A stretch of DNA of 64,000 nt from Lasiodiplodia sp. COLG20 (Eukaryota; Ascomycota; Dothideomycetes; Botryosphaeriales; Botryosphaeriaceae). The position numbers were made by a program, and so were the translations under genes. Location of the stretch: NCBI GenBank assembly GCA_009801085.1, contig VNWV01000010.1, positions 310,001 through 374,000 of the forward strand, written 5' to 3'. The notes below the pieces were generated by a model. It did not search any database. It was not told where the DNA came from and was given only the letters and a program-made list of their open reading frames with translations. Below, in pieces: positions 44,004 through 53,829 of this stretch; the stretch's first letter is position 1; the number at the start of each line of letters is the position of its first letter.

Positions 44004-45587
44004 ATGCTCAAGCTCCTCCGAAGCTCCGTGCACATCCCCAACGGGGACGAGTCTAGACCGGCCCAAATCGTGGCATCTGATTTAAAAGGATTTCCCAAGA
44101 ACACTGCTGCCGAGGCCACAAGGAACGCAATGCATCTCCGAATCCCCAAGGCTCCTCTGACCGTCGTCGGCGACCCGTGCCAGGCCGACAGCGTGCCCCT
44201 AGCCGGCCACATCGAAGTCGCCGCCAAGCCGCAGCAGCACCAAGACATCACTTCGATCCAGCTCGCCCTGCTGCGCACCACCAAGATCAAGAAGCAATCC
44301 ACCAAGCCGCAAGATGCCCTCCTGGCCTCGCGCCGCCGCTCCTTCGGCAACCGCAGCCCCACGCGCGACAAGCGGACCAGCGTCGAGGAGATAATGCAGT
44401 GGACCATCGCCTACTCGCCGCCATCATCCAACAACGACCCCGAATCCTCCTCCTCCCCGTTCGCCTCGAAGCAGCGCCGCAACCTGCTCCCCTTCAACGT
44501 CCGCATCCCCGGCCACCTCCCCGCCTCGACCTCGACCCCCGTCGGCAGCACCGTCTACACATTGACAGCCACAGCCCTCTCGCGCACTACCAGCAAACCC
44601 CTCTTCAAGACCGAGACGCCCGTGACGCTGCGCCGCGCCCTGCTCCTCCCGCAGGGCCCCGCCGAGGTGTCGCTGCGCCGCCGCTTCCCGGACAGCCAAA
44701 TGAGCACGCGCCTCTCTCTCCCCGGCGTCCTGCGCCCCAACAGCGGCAGCGACGACGCCTTCACCGCCAAACTCACGCTGTGCAACAGCATCTCGCGCCG
44801 CGGCCGCACGACGACGCGCCTGGCGGTGCGGCGCCTGGACTGGCGCATCGAGGAGCGCGCGCAGCTGGTGCCCGTCGCTGAGGCGGGGCGGCTGCCGCCG
44901 TTTGCGGAGACGGAGACGGGCGCGACGAACAGCGAGACTTCGCAGCAGCAGACGCAGCAACAGAAGAAGAAAGATGCTCAGCATCACCAGCATGTGCGCA
45001 AGCTGGCGTCGGGCGGCTGGACGGGCAACCTGGATAAGTTGCCGACGCCGGCGCCCGGCTCGGGCGACGTCGAGGTGGCGTTCAACGTGGTGCTGCCTGC
45101 GTCGGCGAAGGCGTCGTGCGGCGTCGAGCCCGATACGCTGTCGTCGTCGTCGTCTACCTCCTCTGCGGCGCCATCCGGCGGCAGCGGCAGCGGCGGTGAT
45201 GGCAACGCAGACGCCGCGGACAACAACGACCACCGCGTCGCCCTCTCCGTCTCGCACGTGCTGGTGCTCGAGCTCATCACGGCCGAGCTCAAGCACAACG
45301 CCGACACGGGCGAGCTCGTCAACATGTACCCGTTCCCGCAGCGCAAGTTCGGCGCCGTCTACGACATCACCGTCTCCAACTGGGACTACACGCCCGACTT
45401 TGCCGCGGGGCTGGCGTCGGTGCCCGTCACGCCCGGTATCCTGACGCCTGACGGAAGTGAGCAGCGCGATTCTTATTTTGACGCTGCGACCCCGCCCTCT
45501 TCGACTTCTTTTCCCCCCACGATACCCCCTTATTGCGAGATTTTTGGCGAGATGCCGCCTTCGTACGACTCGGTTGCTGTAATGTAA
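44004..45587 (+). CDS. Alpha-arrestin, LDB19/Art1-like
   Basis: A probable adaptor that brings a Rsp5/Nedd4-type ubiquitin ligase to plasma-membrane transporters for endocytosis. It is a single exon of 527 residues from ATG 44004. The arrestin-N-like fold starts with LRIPKAPLTVVGDPCQADSV, then PLAGHIEVA, typical of LDB19-type arrestins; strands continue to about residue 430 (LLPFNVRIPGHLPASTSTPV, RFPDSQMSTRLSLPGVLRP). Two low-complexity insertions interrupt the fold: a Gln/Lys/His stretch (about 310-330) and Ser/Gly/Asp (about 375-410). The conserved strand SVSHVLVLELITAELKHN and MYPFPQRKFGAVYDITVSNW follow. The C-terminus carries PPSYDSV, a PPxY motif for WW domains, which matches the adaptor role. 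A CAG microsatellite lies in the 3' flank. Confidence 0.87.
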   Translation: MLKLLRSSVHIPNGDESRPAQIVASDLKGFPKNTAAEATRNAMHLRIPKAPLTVVGDPCQADSVPLAGHIEVAAKPQQHQDITSIQLALLRTTKIKKQSTKPQDALLASRRRSFGNRSPTRDKRTSVEEIMQWTIAYSPPSSNNDPESSSSPFASKQRRNLLPFNVRIPGHLPASTSTPVGSTVYTLTATALSRTTSKPLFKTETPVTLRRALLLPQGPAEVSLRRRFPDSQMSTRLSLPGVLRPNSGSDDAFTAKLTLCNSISRRGRTTTRLAVRRLDWRIEERAQLVPVAEAGRLPPFAETETGATNSETSQQQTQQQKKKDAQHHQHVRKLASGGWTGNLDKLPTPAPGSGDVEVAFNVVLPASAKASCGVEPDTLSSSSSTSSAAPSGGSGSGGDGNADAADNNDHRVALSVSHVLVLELITAELKHNADTGELVNMYPFPQRKFGAVYDITVSNWDYTPDFAAGLASVPVTPGILTPDGSEQRDSYFDAATPPSSTSFPPTIPPYCEIFGEMPPSYDSVAVM

Positions 45588-45704
45588 TATAATTGTTTTT
45601 AAGAGTTGGAGAAGAGAGCATGTTTTGTTTTGATGGGATTGGGTTTTTGTTCTGGCGAAAAGGGGATAAAAGCACCACTTCACGTTTATCACTGCAGACG
45701 CAGT

Positions 45705-45750
<46 letters not shown>
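45705..45750 (+). repeat. (AGC)n / CAG microsatellite
   Basis: About 15 uninterrupted AGC units lie about 120 bp after the arrestin stop, probably in its 3' untranslated region. A shorter TCG/CGT run follows near 45847. Confidence 0.9.
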
Positions 45751-45751
<1 letters not shown>

Positions 45752-48175
45752 ATTGGCACAAAAGTTGGGAGTTTTTGGTGTTTCTGTTTGAAAGTCCATA
45801 AGGGTTGCGTCCGTAACTACGGCGATATCGGAACACGGCGCAATAGTTCGTCGTCGTCGTCGAGAAAAAATTTTGTGATCAGGGTGTGGCGTTATACAGT
45901 AACCGATGTTGGTGACTTGGCGTCCTGTATTGGCGTAGTCTGTTATTGGTTTCCTGGGATATTTTCTTTCCTTTGCCCGAGGCGGGCGCTTAAGCATAGG
46001 AGAAGTGCGTGCGCCGCACGTACTTTACACACGGGCTCACATAGAGAGAACACTTCATCAGAGGTGATGACAGAATAATAGGAATAATTATCGATAGGGA
46101 TGTTCACAGTCGGACCGTATCGGAGGTCCCGTGTGTCTCCATCTTTTGACGTGTTCTTCTTTGTCTCTCCTGACTTGTGTGAGGAACCGCTTGCTTGTTG
46201 CCTCAGCTCCTGTTTCTCCTCCACACCTCCTTCCTTGGTTCCCTTGTGACACACCGCTGACTCAAAGAAACGTCCGATGTCTCGTGAGCGATGAAAGGGT
46301 TTCGTCAGTTCTTTCGAGCAACACGTAGTTCAGTAATCACAAGGGTACGCGCACGGCACTATCATCAGCCCGAGGAGAAAGGAGGTTTGTTGGTGGCTTT
46401 CCCATCTGTTTCGGCACCAAGATCCCAAGTGCCGGTGCGTTCTTGCTTTTTCCCCGCGTTGGGAAATTTGGGACAACAACGGAGCAAGTGCGGGTGGTTC
46501 TTCGCTTTCTCACCGCCGGCCCATGTTCCCCACTATCCAACCATACTTGCCAAGAACGGTTAGCGCCGCGGATGTGCGTGGAATTCTAGACGTTTCCCGT
46601 GCGCGCGGACTCGGCTTTTCCTCGCGCACGAACGCATGGCCTTTTTTTTTTCTTCTCTTATCGATTAACGTAGTGCTGCTGCGTCTGAATCCAGCAGTTA
46701 CAGGCGGAAGGGGTGGTGATGTTCAGATCGTGTGCGAACACCTACCCTTGTCTCCCCCTCCCCCCCAAATCCGTACTCCGCTCCCACACTCCGACACCAA
46801 CACGTTGGTAGATTGCTACTTCCCATGACACATCTCATGTGGACACCCTCATAAGCTTCCCTCATGCGCCCATTCCGCCGCCCCCGAATCATTTCCCGAC
46901 AGCTGCTGCCCAAGCAAAAAAAGGGCCGCAACAAAATACGAAATGAACAGGTCTCGTGAGCACTGCACGGACAATTGGATGAATCTGGCCATTCCTCCAT
47001 TTCCCCTCCCCGCATCTGTACTCGTAAGCAAAAAAGTCTCTAGAAGCCGGGCCGGACCGACGCCTTAATGATGTGTGTCTCCTCCCCAAGTCATCATCCC
47101 GAGAGCCCTTCCCGGGCTAGGAGCTTGGGCCGTGTCCACCCCTTTCTTGGGAAATGTGCCCTGACCACCTCGACACAGCTCTGCTGTTCAGAGATCTGCG
47201 CAGGGATCGTGCATACCATGCTCGGGATATCCGATGGAAGAGCCTTGTCTTTACTTGCTCGCTGTTTGCTCGGTATCTTGGATAGGTTTTCTTATGAGTG
47301 CACGACTCGATTGCCAGCTCGTCCTTTTTTGCATGTGTGTTCATAGGACGTCCTTTCATGTAATTGGCTGCATCTTCCGTTTCGAATGTTACTTATTTCC
47401 GGTTTGAATGTCCAACATCTCTGTGGCACGGTTCTCAGCACTTAATCTTTTCACCATGACAGTCAAACGTGAGGCCATTGAAGATAGTATCTTGAGGGAA
47501 TTTGACTCGGTCTAGAAATATGGTGTCCCGTTTACGCTAGTATTTGACTTCAAGTGCGTGTAATTCTATTTATATATACGTACAATTTTGGAAATCTACA
47601 CCCTCCGAACAGCATCCCGCTTCAGTTGCCCAACTGAGAAGACTGGTCTAACCAACGGAAGAGATCAGGAGTAACCGATCTTACTTTTAGCAGAGCAGTC
47701 CTGAAATATACTATCATCTTGTTCAATCCTCTTCCCAGCCGCAAATGTATGAATGGATGCAGCGACCATGCACGAATGACGTCTAGGGTTGGAGAAGAGC
47801 AGCTTGAAAAGCAAGACGACGGGGTGAGGAGAACGAAAGTAACTTACTAGGGCAGGTAAAAGCCTCACTGCTTTCTCTCCACCTCTACACAGCCAGTCTC
47901 ACTCACCACTACTTCCAAGTTACATGAACACCGGCGTGTGCCTCAGCACAATCCCATCACGAAGACCCTTCACCAACAGCAAAACGCATGAATCTAGCAC
48001 AGAGCTCTCCAGAACCGCCATGATGCACATTGCTAAACAAGAGTGTCTATCCTACCTTCCCCCCACCCACCCACGGCCGTACATACATGTATGCCTTCCC
48101 CACCTCCGAAAGCCAAAGCAAAACAAGAAAAAAAAAACCACCACTACCACCGCACCCCCCACCCCCTCAACCATC

Positions 48176-48210
48176 AAAAAAAAAAAAAAAAAAAAAAGAG
48201 AGAGAGAGAG
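48176..48210. repeat. Poly-A tract plus (GA)n repeat
   Basis: A run of about 22 A is followed by about six GA units, just beyond the EMW1 stop codon. On the gene's strand this reads (TC)n then poly-T in the 3' flank. Confidence 0.85.
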
Positions 48211-48222
48211 AAAGAAACCCTA

Positions 48223-51177
48223 CTACACCCCCTTCAACTCCTCCAACGTGCCCCTCAACCTCTCCCACCCCTCACTCCCTTCCCACGTCTCCTTAGCGCG
48301 ACTACACACGCCCTTGACCGCGCTCCTCGCCTTGAACTTCCAATCCTTCATAACAACCTGCCCACTCCCCGCAGCCAACCCCTCCGTCCGCTCGCGCGGC
48401 CCCAGACTCTCATACGCAGCCACGAGCTCGATCGTCGCGTCCACGACCTCGTTCCACGCGGCCTCGGGCAGAGCACCCGTCTCCCACCCGGGGCGCGACG
48501 CCGTGGCGGCGCGCCACGCCTTCTCGTGGGCGTCGAGGGCGGCGGCGGGCTTGCCGCGCCAGAGCGCGAGGCGGGCGACGGAGGCCCAGAGGGCGCGCGA
48601 GCCCGTGATGAGCGGGACGACGGCCTCGTCGACCAGGCGGACGAGCATGCGGGTGGGGCCCGGACGGGTGGGATCGTAGCCGTTGGTGTTTTCGTCGAGC
48701 GCGATGACGTTGCGGACGAGGGCGTCGAGGATGGTGGTGTCGATGCAGGCTTCGCCGTCGGTGGCGCCGCGGAGGTCGATGAGGCGGCGCTGCGCGGTGA
48801 TGATGTCGGTGAGGGCGGGAGGGGAGAGGGAGGCGGCGACGGTGAGGAGGTTGTCCCACATGCGGAAGTTGTCGAATTGCAGGTGCGCGGCGCGCTTGAG
48901 GGCTTTGAGGGCGTCGCGGCGGTGCTGTTGGGGGTCGCGCTGGCGTTTGGTCGTGTCGATGTGGTTGGGGTCGTCTTCTTCCTCGTCGTCGAGCTTCGGG
49001 GCGGGAGCGGCGGCGGCGTCGTTGTCGTTGTCGTCCGTCTTGGGCCCGAGGTGGAGCAGGGCGACGGCCAGGTTGCTCCAGGCCTCGGCGTCGTTGTCGT
49101 CGAGCTGGACGACGCGCGTGAAGGCCTGGACGGCGCGCTCGAACTCGCTCAGCTCAAGGAGTGCGCAGCCCAGGGCGAACCAGCTCTGCTGGTTGAGCTG
49201 GTTCACGCGGAGAGACTTGGAGTAAGCGTTGGCAGACTTGACGAAATCCTTCTCGGAGAGGTAGTGGCGGCCGAGGGACCGTTGAGCGCGGGCATACCGC
49301 TCCCCAGAGACCTCCCAAGCCTTCTCGTACATCGAGAGGTCTTTGTCAATGTCACCGAGAATGCAGTACAGTCTGGGCGCATCACCAGGTGCCGGATCCC
49401 TCGGTGCACCCTCCCACTTCTCATCATCGCCCGCTGCGTCATCGTTGCCGTCTGTTGCGTGGAAGAGCTCTCTCCGTATGATTCGCTTAGCCTTGTCCTC
49501 TCTTTCGGTAGCAGCCCAGCACAGCGCAGCTTCAGCCCACATGCCCAGACGCTCGTAGATTTCCAGCGCAGAGCGGAGACCGCCCATCTTGACCCACGTT
49601 TCCGCCAGCTCGGATTCCAGCTCCCACCGCGTCGGCGTGCACAGCTGAAAGATGTAGCGCAAGCGCTCCGAAACTGGTGCGGACTCCTCCTCTTTCGGCC
49701 GCGGCAGGAACGTGGAGGCAGAACCGTCCCCTGAAGCACCAGCGGTGGACCCATCTCCGGCAGTGTCTGCAATAACCTGGTCCACGACGGCTTGAAGCTG
49801 CAGCAGGCCACGCTGAGCAGTCCTTGATCGGTAGCCCTCGATCCTGCTGCGGACCAGCAGGGCTTGGGTGTAGACTTGCCAGTTGGAGCTTCCACCCTCG
49901 AGCACACGCGTGGCATAGGGAACTGTTTCCTCTCTAGTCAAGCCGTTCTGAGGGGATGTATTCGTGATAGACGAGGCCAGCGAGAGTAGAATAATGGAGT
50001 CGAGCGGGTCGAGCTTTGGCTGGTTACTTGGATCCAGGGCGGCCAAGCTGGGCGGTAATGAGCTCTCGTCCCGGACATCCGTTGACGAGCTGGGCTTCTC
50101 GGTGAAAGATATCGACTCCAGTAGCGTGTCGTCGTTGAGATCCAGGTTCTTAGGCTTCGATTCCGCATCGCCATTCTCCTCCGCGACAGCCTTGCCCTTC
50201 CCCTTGCCCGCCTCGTCTTCCGTCTCCGTTCCCTTGCTCCTCGCCAGGACGACGAGCTGGCTGGTATCCTTCTCCTGCCACTTCGTCCGCTTCCCGAGCA
50301 GGCCGGTCAACGCAAACTCGAACCCCCTCTCCTTCGCCGCCCTATCCAGGTCCTCCCTCGCCTTCTTATCGAACCCATGCAGCGTATGTATCGACGCCCT
50401 CTCCAACAGAAACGGCACCCTCACCTCCCTCACCCGCACCACCTCGTCCTCCTCCCCCTCCTTCAACAACTCCCCCTCCAGCGCCTCCAACTCCCCATAA
50501 ATCGCTGCCTGCAAACTCGGCGCCACATCGCCCCCGCCCAACAACCGCTGCCGCAGCACCAGCACCCGCACCTTCGCCCAGCACAGCGCCGTCGTGACGA
50601 CCGCGCTCGCGCCCACCGCCGCCTCGAGCTCGCCATACGCGCCCACCAGCACCGCCTCGGCGAGGCACAACAGCTCGACGTTCGGCGTGCGCGCGTAGGC
50701 AGCAGCGCCGTCAGCGCCCAGGCTCTGGACGAGTCGCGCACGCGTCTCCCTCAGCTTCTTCTCCTTCTCCTTCTCATCATCACCAGTAAGCACGCCAGAC
50801 GGCGCGAGCACGACATCCGCCGACCGGAACGGCAGCGGCGGGCCCGTGACGGCGGTCTGCACGAAGGCGCCCAGCGCGGCGAGCGCGACGGCGCCCAGCT
50901 CGACGCCGACGCGCGGCTTGTCCGGCTCGGGCGTGCTCTGCAGCAGCGTCGTCAGCCGGCGGTGCACCCAGTCGGTCCAGAGCGGGTAGTCGGCCGGCGA
51001 GGCGGGCGCGTCTGGGATGGCCTGGTGGCCGAGTAGCGCGCGCGCGGTGTCGGACTGCGACAGGAGGGCTTCGAAGTTGCCGGCCTCGAGGAGGTCGAGC
51101 TGGGAGCTGATAGAGGGTGCAGAGGCCGTCGCGGCCGTGGCGGCGCGCCGGAAGAAGGCGAGGAAGGCGTCTGTCAT
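48223..51177 (-). CDS. EMW1 / TTC27 homologue (TPR protein)
   Basis: A large tetratricopeptide protein. The yeast homologue Emw1 is essential for cell-wall maintenance, and TTC27 is its animal counterpart. It is a single exon of 984 residues from MTDAFLAFF; the frame is open upstream through a Lys/Arg-rich stretch, but this ATG opens the conserved part. The N-terminal 450 residues are helical, with family motifs such as LDLLEAGNFEALLSQSDTAR and FLLERASIHTLHGFDKKARE. The TPR array covers about residues 560-760: SALEIYERLGMWAEAALCWA, DKDLSMYEKAWEVSGERYAR, SANAYSKSLRVNQLNQQSWF and AVQAFTRVVQLDDNDAEAWS. An acidic linker (DDNDNDAAAAPAPKLDDEEE) splits the array before the final helices (ALKALKRAAHLQFDNFRMW). 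No membrane segment is present. It is probably cytosolic. Confidence 0.93.
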   Translation of the reverse strand: MTDAFLAFFRRAATAATASAPSISSQLDLLEAGNFEALLSQSDTARALLGHQAIPDAPASPADYPLWTDWVHRRLTTLLQSTPEPDKPRVGVELGAVALAALGAFVQTAVTGPPLPFRSADVVLAPSGVLTGDDEKEKEKKLRETRARLVQSLGADGAAAYARTPNVELLCLAEAVLVGAYGELEAAVGASAVVTTALCWAKVRVLVLRQRLLGGGDVAPSLQAAIYGELEALEGELLKEGEEDEVVRVREVRVPFLLERASIHTLHGFDKKAREDLDRAAKERGFEFALTGLLGKRTKWQEKDTSQLVVLARSKGTETEDEAGKGKGKAVAEENGDAESKPKNLDLNDDTLLESISFTEKPSSSTDVRDESSLPPSLAALDPSNQPKLDPLDSIILLSLASSITNTSPQNGLTREETVPYATRVLEGGSSNWQVYTQALLVRSRIEGYRSRTAQRGLLQLQAVVDQVIADTAGDGSTAGASGDGSASTFLPRPKEEESAPVSERLRYIFQLCTPTRWELESELAETWVKMGGLRSALEIYERLGMWAEAALCWAATEREDKAKRIIRRELFHATDGNDDAAGDDEKWEGAPRDPAPGDAPRLYCILGDIDKDLSMYEKAWEVSGERYARAQRSLGRHYLSEKDFVKSANAYSKSLRVNQLNQQSWFALGCALLELSEFERAVQAFTRVVQLDDNDAEAWSNLAVALLHLGPKTDDNDNDAAAAPAPKLDDEEEDDPNHIDTTKRQRDPQQHRRDALKALKRAAHLQFDNFRMWDNLLTVAASLSPPALTDIITAQRRLIDLRGATDGEACIDTTILDALVRNVIALDENTNGYDPTRPGPTRMLVRLVDEAVVPLITGSRALWASVARLALWRGKPAAALDAHEKAWRAATASRPGWETGALPEAAWNEVVDATIELVAAYESLGPRERTEGLAAGSGQVVMKDWKFKARSAVKGVCSRAKETWEGSEGWERLRGTLEELKGV

Positions 51178-51563
51178 CCTTTCTCTCTCTCTCGCCCTTC
51201 TCTTATCGTGTCTTCTGCCTTTTTTTTTTTTTTGGCGTGATCCTTCTCTCTTTCTTTCCTGGCTCTTTTCTGTTCTTCCGGTTGATTTGCTTTTCGAAAT
51301 ATGATGCTCGGTCAGTGTCCTTTTCCCCTCCTCAAACGTGCGCACAAAAAATTTCAACAAGGTCTGAGGAGGTTCGGTGGGTGACTGTCGAGTTCTAAAA
51401 AGTCATTACCCAACAGGGTCCAGTGTTTGGACCGAAAATTCCTACCGAAGAATTACCGGTAGGGCAGCTGAGGCAAAATGCTGCCCCGCCCCCACTTCGT
51501 GCGTCGCATGGCTGCCCGGTCATGGAGCTTCAATCACAAGAGGCCGATATGCACACGCGCGAA

Positions 51564-51598
<35 letters not shown>

Positions 51599-51915
51599 TA
51601 TTCAGACGAAATGATCTTGATTCATCATCTTAGAGCTAGGTACCATTCCGCAAGCCTCCACTGATATGAGGGTTTTCTCCGCAACCCCGCCAGGAAAAAA
51701 AAGAAGTTTAGTAAGCCAAAAGCATTAACAAAAGGAAAAAAAAAATTAAGGATATCGTGGTCGTCGTCGGTAGTGCCAATGCTCAGTAAAGCTTTCGAAG
51801 AAGCAATACGTCCCAAACGCAAAACCAGCTCAGCAAAAAACAGCAACGAGAATAATAGAGACCGTTGAAAGCCATCATCCTCTCGTGGATTCTCACCACG
51901 CAACCCAACAACGCT
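51178..51915. other. Intergenic region
   Basis: The EMW1 upstream region and the 3' flank of the glycine-zipper gene. It has pyrimidine-rich stretches and a CT repeat; no gene is seen. Confidence 0.55.
51567..51595. repeat. (CT)n microsatellite
   Basis: About 14 CT units lie in the spacer upstream of EMW1. Confidence 0.9.
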
Positions 51916-53061
51916 TTAGTCCGAGTCGCTCGACGAGCTGCTGCTGCTGCTGCCGCCCCTGCTCTTGGACCTGTGCTTGTGCTTGTGCTTGTGACCGTGG
52001 CTGCTGTAGCTGGGCGGGTAGAGGCCGCCGATGGCCGCCGACGAGCCGCCGTAGTGGGAGCCGTGGTCGCTGCTGCCGTGCTTCTTGTGCTTCTTGTGCT
52101 TCTTCTTCTTCTTGTCCCTGCAAGGTTCGGTCAGCAACCACTCAACTAAAGGACGTGGAACCGCCAAAAAAAAAAAAAAAGAAAGAAAAAGGACAGCGTA
52201 GAAAGAATAGGAAAGATGGAGAAAGCCACTCACTTCTCATGATGATTCTCCAACACATTCGCCCCAATCGCACCAGCCACCATCCCGCCAATCGTTCCCA
52301 GCGCTCCTCCGCCCATCTTGTGGCCCAAGAACGCGCCGCCCGCGCTGCCCAGCACCGTCGCGCCTAGGCCGCGATCGCCATCCGCCGGCAGCGGAGTGCC
52401 GTCGGGGCCGTACTGCTGCGCGCGCTCGTGCTCACCGCCGTAGCCCTGCTGCGGAGGATACTGTTGGTGCTGGTGCTGGTTGTTGTACCCATACTCGCTG
52501 CCACCTGGGGGTGGCGCACCGCCGTACGGCGCGGGCGGCGGGTAGGGCGAGTGCGTGTTGCTACCGCGGTTGTAGTCGTCGCCGCCGCCAGTGGGGTACG
52601 GGGCGGCGGTGACGGCGTTGTTGTAGCCGGGGGCGGGCGAGTAGGAGCTGTGGGGCGGCGGCGCCTGCGAGTATTGGTTGTGGCTGTTGTTGTTGTAAGG
52701 GTCGTACTGCTGCTGAGGAGGAGGCGGCGACTGGTACTGGTTGTACTGGTCTTGCGGCGGGGGAGGATAGGCGCCCTGGTTGGTTCGCGCCGGAGCAGCG
52801 GCTTCTGGTCAGCCCGTGTCCATACTCATTCGCTGGGGGACCTTCCGGCTGAAAAGGCCGTTGTATTCGCATGCTTTGCGCGAATTCTCTATGAAAAAGG
52901 GTTGCGCGCGGCGCAAAACTCACCTGTTGCGGAGGATAGGGACTGTGACCGCCATATTGGCCTTGCGGCGGTGGAGCGGCGTTGTAGCCCTGTTGGCCGT
53001 AGCCGTAGTCTTGGTGACCACCGCCGCCGCCGCCGCCGCCGTAGTAATCGTGACTTGCCAT
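51916..53061 (-). CDS. Gln/Tyr/Pro-rich glycine-zipper protein with Lys/His-rich tail
   Basis: No named function. Exons (reverse strand) are 52924-53061, 52234-52775 and 51916-52117, giving 293 residues. Frame continuity decides the first acceptor: the AG at 52776 keeps the Tyr/Gln/Pro frame, while nearer AGs do not. The N-terminus has MASHDYYGGGGGGGG and Q/Y/P-rich low complexity (NQYQSPPPPQQQYDPY), prion-like in composition. Next comes a glycine-zipper segment (about 181-224: GDRGLGATVLGSAGGAFLGH, GGALGTIGGMVAGAIGANVL), like the 17-kDa-antigen/glycine-zipper-2TM fold that can insert into membranes. The tail after the last intron is extremely basic (DKKKKKHKKHKKHG, HGHKHKHKHRSKSRG) and ends in a poly-Ser run with SDSD. 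Similar proteins are common in filamentous fungi; roles in stress or membranes are suggested but untested. Confidence 0.82.
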
Positions 53062-53829
53062 GGTTGTCGCACACCAGTAGGTTAAGTGAGGTTGTTGTGT
53101 TCCGTGACTTGCAGCTGTTGTGATATGTTATGCGCGTGCGCTCCCGAGCTTTGGGGGGCCTGATGAGTAGTGGCTGCGGGGGAGGGGTTGGTTGGGAGGA
53201 ATGGCCAGCGAAACGATCGAGAGATGGCAAGGCAGCGGCCGGATTTAATAGGAAGAGATCTCAGGTAACGTGGGAAGGAGCGGATAGATCCAGCCCGGTC
53301 AGCTGCTGACGTGCGGCAGTCATTCGGGCGAGCTGAAACGACGAAATGACCGCGGCTGATGATGGGCTCGTCCTGATTACCCGGTTGGGATGCTGTCCAA
53401 ATGATGTGGCTGTGCTGAGCCCCAGCCGCATTATTTGATGACTGCTGCGCCATCCTTCGGCTTTACCGGTGCTACTGTAAAATGAGATCACCAGCACCGA
53501 AACATTGATGCTACATCGTACACTTCATACAACTCGACTACAGAAGTACATGTCTACCGAACAGCACGCAAGAATGAGTACCGCAAGGAAGAAAAATCAC
53601 AGCCGAAGCAATGCTGCTCGCAAACGCAGGACAATCGCGATGACGACCTCCCCAAACGAGCGACAAACCCTCTTCAAGTATACAAAACAGGCAGCAGCTC
53701 TCCCAAGTCAACAAGAAGACACTAGCTCGCCTCAGCCCCACACGCTACCAATATCCTCCTGTATTTTTTTTTTCTTTTCTCAGTCACCTTGACGTACCCC
53801 TCACAGTTTGCAGTTCCGTCACAATATAC
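53062..53829. other. Intergenic region
   Basis: The upstream region of the glycine-zipper gene and the 3' flank of the GYF gene. No gene or clear motif is seen. Confidence 0.55.

Larger units (their letters stand above)
45588..48222. other. Long convergent intergenic region
   Basis: No gene is supported across 2.6 kb. It holds two simple-sequence repeats (annotated) and the 3' flanks of the arrestin and EMW1 genes. Confidence 0.5.

Noticed and set aside
44424..45836. 470-codon antisense frame over the arrestin gene
   Set aside because: Arg/Ala-rich mirror of a GC-rich exon; it starts in a CAG repeat.
48043..49734. 563-codon frame opposite the EMW1 gene
   Set aside because: A composition shadow; EMW1 on the other strand has clear TPR homology.
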